From Candidatus Parcubacteria bacterium (lineage in GTDB: Bacteria > Patescibacteriota > Saccharimonadia > Saccharimonadales > Saccharimonadaceae), in NCBI GenBank assembly GCA_023432475.1, contig JAEYUN010000002.1:1-10263 (forward strand): 10,263 bases of DNA, read 5' to 3'. The notes beneath the pieces are model-generated. The model worked only from the letters and a program-made list of their open reading frames with translations, did no database searches and was not told the origin of the DNA. Below, piece after piece: positions 6,853 to 10,263 of this stretch (positions are counted from its first letter, which is position 1; every line of letters begins with the position of its first letter). The position numbers were made by a program, and so were the translations under genes.

Positions 6853-6975
6853 TTTAGCGTATAAGCAAATATATCGACGGCCGTGTGGGTGGAGAAACTA
6901 CTTTTGCCTGACGTTTTAAACGGTGTCCGTCGCCCGTTGAACGTTTATATAAGCGGCAAGTGGTAGTGATTATGA

Positions 6976-6995
6976 AGCGAGTTTTTACCCTCGCT
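6976..6995. repeat. Inverted repeat, 6-bp stem
   Basis: AGCGAG (6976-6981) and CTCGCT (6990-6995) around an 8-base loop. It is symmetrical, so it could form in RNA from either strand. On its own it is short enough to be chance. Confidence 0.4.
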
Positions 6996-7025
6996 GTGGT
7001 TTATAAGCTAGTGGGTAGAAAGGAT

Positions 7026-7050
7026 ATACCAGTACTCACTCAGCTGGTAT
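7026..7050. repeat. Inverted repeat, 7-bp stem
   Basis: ATACCAG (7026-7032) and CTGGTAT (7044-7050) form a perfect 7-bp stem with an 11-base loop. On the plus strand it is followed by CTATTTTAG, not a terminator T-run. It could be an operator-like palindrome or part of a folded RNA. Confidence 0.45.
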
Positions 7051-7150
7051 CTATTTTAGACGCTTTTGGCGCCGCCTGGAAGTCTTGTTTTTGGTTGGTT
7101 TTAACGTTCCAGTGGTTGACTCGGCTACGGCGTGGGCGTGTTATAACTGG

Positions 7151-7180
7151 TTGCCCGCTGCGTGGTTTATCGGCTATACT
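7151..7180 (+). promoter_or_regulatory. Candidate promoter of the small membrane protein gene
   Basis: TTGCCC (7151-7156), an 18-bp spacer and TATACT (7175-7180). The predicted transcription start is about 4-5 bases before the ATG at 7192, and no Shine-Dalgarno site precedes that ATG, so a nearly leaderless mRNA is likely. Confidence 0.45.
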
Positions 7181-7191
7181 TGTACTTAAAT

Positions 7192-7389
7192 ATGCAACAA
7201 CTCCTGGCCAATCGCTATTTTCGCATGGCGGCACTAACTGTCGGCTTAGCTTTGATATTTAGCTTGTTCTTGTGGTTACTCTTTAGTCTGCTTGGTTGGC
7301 GCGATTTCCCTGCTTTGTTGGTTATCGGCCTGGCCGTACTCGGCGCTGGCCTAATAGTTTATCGTTACATGTCTCACAAACTGTTCTAG
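7192..7389 (+). CDS. Small two-helix membrane protein
   Basis: A 65-residue protein made of two hydrophobic helices, about residues 12-34 (MAALTVGLALIFSLFLWLLF core) and 40-57 (ALLVIGLAVLGAGLIVY core), joined by a short turn with LGWRDFP, and a basic C-terminus (RYMSHKLF). It probably sits in the cytoplasmic membrane. The pattern is reminiscent of small two-helix proteins of the DUF4229 kind, but that is a resemblance, not an identification. The ATG at 7192 is preferred over an in-frame GTG at 7162, because the latter would lie upstream of the predicted transcription start and add a non-conserved-looking extension. It is the last gene before the phage-tail-like region and faces the GDPD gene tail to tail. 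Confidence 0.6.
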   Translation: MQQLLANRYFRMAALTVGLALIFSLFLWLLFSLLGWRDFPALLVIGLAVLGAGLIVYRYMSHKLF

Positions 7390-7493
7390 TAGTTATAGCT
7401 TTGGTTTTATATGATAATCAAACTCAGCTTAACTATTTAGCCACATACTCGATGTTATTGTGAAAGATTACCCAGTCAGATTCTGCGAAATCA

Positions 7494-9698
7494 TTATACG
7501 ATATTGCGTTGTGGGATAATGTCAATAACGTTTGCGCATTGTATAATACTTGCTCCACCAGCAATACAAAGGTTGGCTTGTGTTTGGTTTTGGCAAACAT
7601 GTCCCCATACCGGTTTGCCGTAGGATAGAACATCTGTCCACTCACCGCTTGTGGCGTCGAATTGCATACCGATGTAGTCACAGTATGCTGCCCGGCTAGG
7701 TAGGTTGGCTGCATAATTATTTGGGTACCAGTAACCACATGTCTTGAATCCTCGGGATTGAGCGGCTTGAAAGTTGGCCACCGGTGCATATTGTCCATCC
7801 AATTTTACGATAATATGCTCTGTTGCATCAGGTATAGTCTCCAACAAGTCAAGAAAACTACTAAAATATGAACCTGGTTTGTTATCGATCAATAATACAT
7901 AATCTGAATAAGTGCTAAGAATGTCCTCGAGGCGTCCAATTACACCGCCAGTTGTCGGCGTGTCAACTGGTATACCGAGCAGCGTGGAGGATGTGGTGGA
8001 TGAAATAGTGTGGGTAGTTGCTGTAACCCGAGTTAGCGTACTGTCATGGCTCATAATCCACACCCCGTCGCTAGAACGATGTACTGAAACCTCTAGTGCT
8101 AATGCGCCATGCCAAATTGAGTTGGTATAAGCCCTCATAGTCATTTCTGGCCAGTTAGCTGAACCGCCTCGGTGTGACCAATAAACTAGTTCGTCATTGG
8201 CAATCATGGTATCCATTTCAGATACGGTGAATGAGGTTTTTGGGAGCGCCAGTGCTTGTGAAATAGCTACTTCATCTGTTCCGTTCCATGATCGAACATT
8301 AACTAGGTCGCCGTTTGCCTTTTCTAACTGTAGAGTAGGATCCATTCCTATATTTGGCGGTGCGTACAAGGCGACACAGAACGCGACGGCAGATGAGGCA
8401 TACGTCCAAGCTATATCGGCTACAGCCGTTGCGCCAGCTGTAATTTGTTCTCTTGTTCCCGTCCAGGCTACGGTACGGCTAATACCAGTGTCTGTTGAGG
8501 TGACAGCCAAAGCCCTTTCAGTAAATCCTGCTGGCATGGTAGTTGGAGCATTGATGTGTGGTGATACTATTTCGTTGGCACCCATGAAAACCAGTAGTGT
8601 GTTTGGCCGCGTCGTAGTAAAAGATGGTATAGACCGCCCGTTGGTAATAGGTTGCCCAAGCGAGTTATCATAAAACGAATCAACTTCAACGGCAGCGCCT
8701 TCACCACGGATAAGCATGATCACACCCGTTACCCGTCCAAGCGTGGATAGGCCTCCAAAAGTGAGCGACGTACTAATATCGCCAGGGTTAACGGCTCTGC
8801 GATAAAGACCGGTAACTCGTTGATCAGCAGAAGCGTTAAGGAATGCTGGACCTATCCTTGCGAAACCGCTCGAGGTCCAGTCGATACTCGACGCAGTAGT
8901 TTGACTTCGAAGAGCGGCTACTATTATATCCCCATTCTGCACTAGCGCACTAAGTGCAGTAGTGTCGAATACTATCGAGTTGGCGTTATTGCCGAATGAG
9001 GTGACTGTAGATACAACTACCGGAGTGCTAGTTCCTTCTGGAGGAGGAGTGTCTTGTGGAATGATAATGTGAATTCCAGCTGCGTTTGAGTCTTGGGCGT
9101 TTCGGTATAAGACGGTAGTGATTCCTGTGGCGCCAGAGGTAACGTCTTTTTCTCCTGCCCAAATTGTTTCAATGGTCGCACCGTTAACAGCACCTTGAGG
9201 GCGATATGCAATCTCTGTGAATCCATTATTATAACTCAAGACTGAGTCTGGTGATTCTACAGAGTTTGTGGCTTCAAAAGCGATAGCGATAGCCGTTGCA
9301 CTACTGTCTGTAACTGTTACTGATGGGCAGCGCGCCCAGTTGCGAGGCACGCTACCGTAACTATCTCTAAGCTCTAGGCCGCCAATTTGCCATTCATTAA
9401 TAGGCTTGCCAGTTCCCCATAATACCATCCATGCCATCTGACATGATGTAGTGGCCCATGAAATTGTCACTGACGTATCGCCACTCTTAATTTTGGCATG
9501 GATAGCAATGCGGCGAGTATTCATTAGCGTTGGAGCTAATAGTTGTGTCCAACTAGCCGCCCCCATGCCGCCAGTGTAGGTAGCGGATTGGTTCAGGATA
9601 AGGATCATCCAAGCTCCGTCAGGTATTTCCTCGGGAAGTGTAAGTGTGTAATTAGTCGTGCGAGAGCCTATAAAGCCATGCGCACTAGAAATAGCCAT
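7494..9698 (-). CDS. Tail-associated protein with C-terminal GDPD domain
   Basis: A 734-residue protein with no signal peptide. Two beta-rich domains of about 220 residues are related to each other: 1-215 and 226-447. GFTEIA (159-164) matches GFTERA (391-396), and VTSGAT (186-191) matches ITAGAT (419-424). They are separated by a PPPEG linker. After a linker, residues about 503-730 are a glycerophosphodiester phosphodiesterase-like TIM barrel: SHRGG (His509), PEMT (Glu518), LEVSVHRSSDG (Glu536), SHD (His551), IDNKP (Asp605), ending GGASIIQCANVIDIIP. The usual second acidic metal ligand in the E-x-D motif is Ser538, and the later glutamate is Asp605. GDPD domains occur in tail proteins of phages of Gram-positive hosts, where they are thought to attack glycerophosphate polymers. 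It starts 4 bases after the tail-fibre gene, preceded by GGTGG, so translation is probably coupled. Confidence 0.85.
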   Translation of the reverse strand: MAISSAHGFIGSRTTNYTLTLPEEIPDGAWMILILNQSATYTGGMGAASWTQLLAPTLMNTRRIAIHAKIKSGDTSVTISWATTSCQMAWMVLWGTGKPINEWQIGGLELRDSYGSVPRNWARCPSVTVTDSSATAIAIAFEATNSVESPDSVLSYNNGFTEIAYRPQGAVNGATIETIWAGEKDVTSGATGITTVLYRNAQDSNAAGIHIIIPQDTPPPEGTSTPVVVSTVTSFGNNANSIVFDTTALSALVQNGDIIVAALRSQTTASSIDWTSSGFARIGPAFLNASADQRVTGLYRRAVNPGDISTSLTFGGLSTLGRVTGVIMLIRGEGAAVEVDSFYDNSLGQPITNGRSIPSFTTTRPNTLLVFMGANEIVSPHINAPTTMPAGFTERALAVTSTDTGISRTVAWTGTREQITAGATAVADIAWTYASSAVAFCVALYAPPNIGMDPTLQLEKANGDLVNVRSWNGTDEVAISQALALPKTSFTVSEMDTMIANDELVYWSHRGGSANWPEMTMRAYTNSIWHGALALEVSVHRSSDGVWIMSHDSTLTRVTATTHTISSTTSSTLLGIPVDTPTTGGVIGRLEDILSTYSDYVLLIDNKPGSYFSSFLDLLETIPDATEHIIVKLDGQYAPVANFQAAQSRGFKTCGYWYPNNYAANLPSRAAYCDYIGMQFDATSGEWTDVLSYGKPVWGHVCQNQTQANLCIAGGASIIQCANVIDIIPQRNIV

Positions 9699-9702
9699 AT
9701 TT

Positions 9703-10263
9703 TTATTCCACCGTTCGGAAAATGATTGTATTCGCGGGAGTTCCTTCAGGTATAGGGTCAGTTGGTCCGAGGACTAAAGTTCCTGTCAGGCCTGACCCTG
9801 ATGGCGCAATCCATACTCCGTCGCCTCGCAGAAATGTGGTAGAAGAAGGTGTTCCGGTTGCATCGATATCGGCAATTGGTATGTCGCCGACGTCGCGCTT
9901 GGTATCTGCTACCGCTTTGACACCGGCGGGTGTTACGGCGCGAGTTGTGTCTGTACCAGTAGTAGTTTCGGTAACGGTTGCAAGCTCAACAATGCCTTTT
10001 AATAGATCAGTAGCAGAAGGAAGGATAGTACTTGCCGGCGCATCGGTAATAATATAAATAACATCAGGATCAGGTGTACCAAGAGCGTCATAAGCCGCTT
10101 GGGTAAGTTCTATAACTTCAGCTTTGCTATCTAGTTCAGCTTGCAAACCAGTAATACCAGCAATAGTTGTTGAACCAGCTGGTCCGGTAGCACCTTGTGG
10201 ACCGGTCGCGCCAGTAGGACCTTGAGGACCGGTGGCGCCGGTCGTGCCAACACCAGTAGCACC
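9703..10263 (-). CDS. Phage tail-fibre-like protein with collagen-like repeats (5' end outside window)
   Basis: The C-terminal 186 residues of a larger protein; the frame is open to the window edge, so the start lies beyond 10263. An in-frame TTG at 10146 is not the real start because Gly-X-Y coding continues upstream of it. The first 31 visible residues are collagen-like (GAT, GPQ and GPT triplets, one interruption), a trimer-forming stalk. Next come segments common in phage tail fibres: AAYDALGTPDPDVIYIITD, then LLKGIVELATVTETTTGT followed by RAVTPAGVKAVAD, then GTPSSTTFLRGDGVW. The end (GPTDPIPEGTPANTIIFR) is short and beta-like. Role: probably a trimeric receptor-binding or adhesive fibre of a phage or tail-derived particle, made together with the GDPD protein 4 bases downstream. 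Confidence 0.85.
   Translation of the reverse strand, partial: GATGVGTTGATGPQGPTGATGPQGATGPAGSTTIAGITGLQAELDSKAEVIELTQAAYDALGTPDPDVIYIITDAPASTILPSATDLLKGIVELATVTETTTGTDTTRAVTPAGVKAVADTKRDVGDIPIADIDATGTPSSTTFLRGDGVWIAPSGSGLTGTLVLGPTDPIPEGTPANTIIFRTVE
10174..10263 (-). repeat. Collagen-like Gly-X-Y repeat tract (runs off the window)
   Basis: About ten Gly-X-Y triplets rich in Ala-Thr, Pro-Gln and Pro-Thr are visible, with one break after GV. At DNA level this gives recurring GGACCGGT/GGTCCT-like units. The tract probably extends beyond the right edge. It is a coding repeat forming a triple-helical stalk, not a CRISPR or transposon repeat. Confidence 0.8.

Larger units (their letters stand above)
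6841..7191. other. 351-base intergenic region with inverted repeats, no supported gene
   Basis: No protein gene here has both a credible start and a recognisable product, and I see no tRNA T-loop signature or familiar riboswitch core. Inverted repeats are present: ATACCAG/CTGGTAT (7026-7032 with 7044-7050, 11-base loop), AGCGAG/CTCGCT (6976-6981 with 6990-6995, 8-base loop), and a long-range CGACGG/CCGTCG (6875-6880 with 6927-6932). The region separates the plus-strand 7192 gene from the minus-strand 82-residue gene, so it must hold divergent promoters. It could also encode a structured RNA or a long 5' leader. Confidence 0.5.

Noticed and set aside
6841..7191. T-box, TPP, SAM, cobalamin or FMN riboswitch, tmRNA or RNase P RNA
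   Set aside because: None of the conserved core sequences of these RNAs could be found on either strand.
6960..7262. Open reading frames on both strands in the gap (6960-7262 plus, 7040-7234 minus)
   Set aside because: Neither has a ribosome-binding site or recognisable content. The plus frame runs into the better supported 7192 gene in another frame.
7390..7493. Possible attachment site or tRNA at the edge of the phage-like region
   Set aside because: No tRNA signature and no recognisable integrase nearby; without the other end of the element a direct repeat cannot be tested.
7433..7798. Open minus-strand frame overlapping the end of the GDPD gene and running 61 bases past it, which could look like a frameshifted extension
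   Set aside because: The GDPD frame keeps its full family ending (GGASIIQCANVIDIIP) before its stop, so nothing is missing. The alternative frame has no recognisable domain.
9703..10146. TTG at 10146 as the start of a complete 147-residue protein
   Set aside because: The same frame stays open to the window edge and encodes collagen-like repeats, so the gene is a 5'-truncated view of a longer protein.
10174..10263. Short recurring DNA units that might be read as a CRISPR or tandem repeat locus
   Set aside because: The periodicity follows codons for Gly-X-Y triplets in an open frame; there are no spacers of even length.
1..10263. UGA recoding to glycine, as in Gracilibacteria/SR1
   Set aside because: The core genes end at expected family lengths under the standard bacterial code, and UGA is used as a normal stop (kinase, 88-residue gene).

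Overview
The window looks like a chromosomal segment from a Patescibacteria/CPR bacterium, most likely Candidatus Saccharibacteria (TM7). This is an inference from protein style: compact Pth and Der, two small unnamed proteins, a two-component pair of the type seen there, and use of all three stops (TAA, TAG, TGA) with no sign of UGA recoding. I could not run a database search, so the lineage is tentative.

Layout. 1-777 (+) is a ZIP-family metal transporter. Converging on it with a 4-base overlap is a minus-strand pair, der (2663-1341) and pth (1325-774), coding for a ribosome-assembly GTPase and peptidyl-tRNA hydrolase. Divergent from der is an 88-residue protein of unknown function (2787-3053, +) with a strong Shine-Dalgarno site, followed by a perfect 10-bp hairpin. 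Next comes a four-gene minus-strand run read from 6840 down to 3124: an unnamed 82-residue protein, a membrane PAS/histidine kinase, a response regulator whose output domain is replaced by a long Pro/Ala-rich tail, and an RsuA/RluB-type pseudouridine synthase. Gaps of 43, 45 and 20 bases suggest an operon, with an extra promoter in front of the kinase.

6841-7191 holds no gene I can support, only inverted repeats. It is followed by a tiny two-helix membrane protein (7192-7389, +). From 7494 to the right edge the content changes to phage-tail-like genes on the minus strand. One is a partial tail-fibre protein with collagen-like Gly-X-Y repeats, entering from beyond 10263. The other, 4 bases after it, is a 734-residue protein with two related beta-rich repeats and a C-terminal glycerophosphodiester phosphodiesterase (GDPD) domain. 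This resembles the receptor-binding end of a prophage or a tail-derived particle, probably acting on a glycerophosphate-containing surface polymer.

A recurring pattern is a -10-like hexamer 8-11 bases before the ATG (der, pth, the kinase, the 7192 gene), which would give nearly leaderless mRNAs. The 82-residue gene, the regulator and the 88-residue gene instead have clear Shine-Dalgarno sites. The most interesting items are the GDPD tail-fibre cassette, the Pro-rich regulator, the leaderless pattern and the structured gap at 6841-7191.
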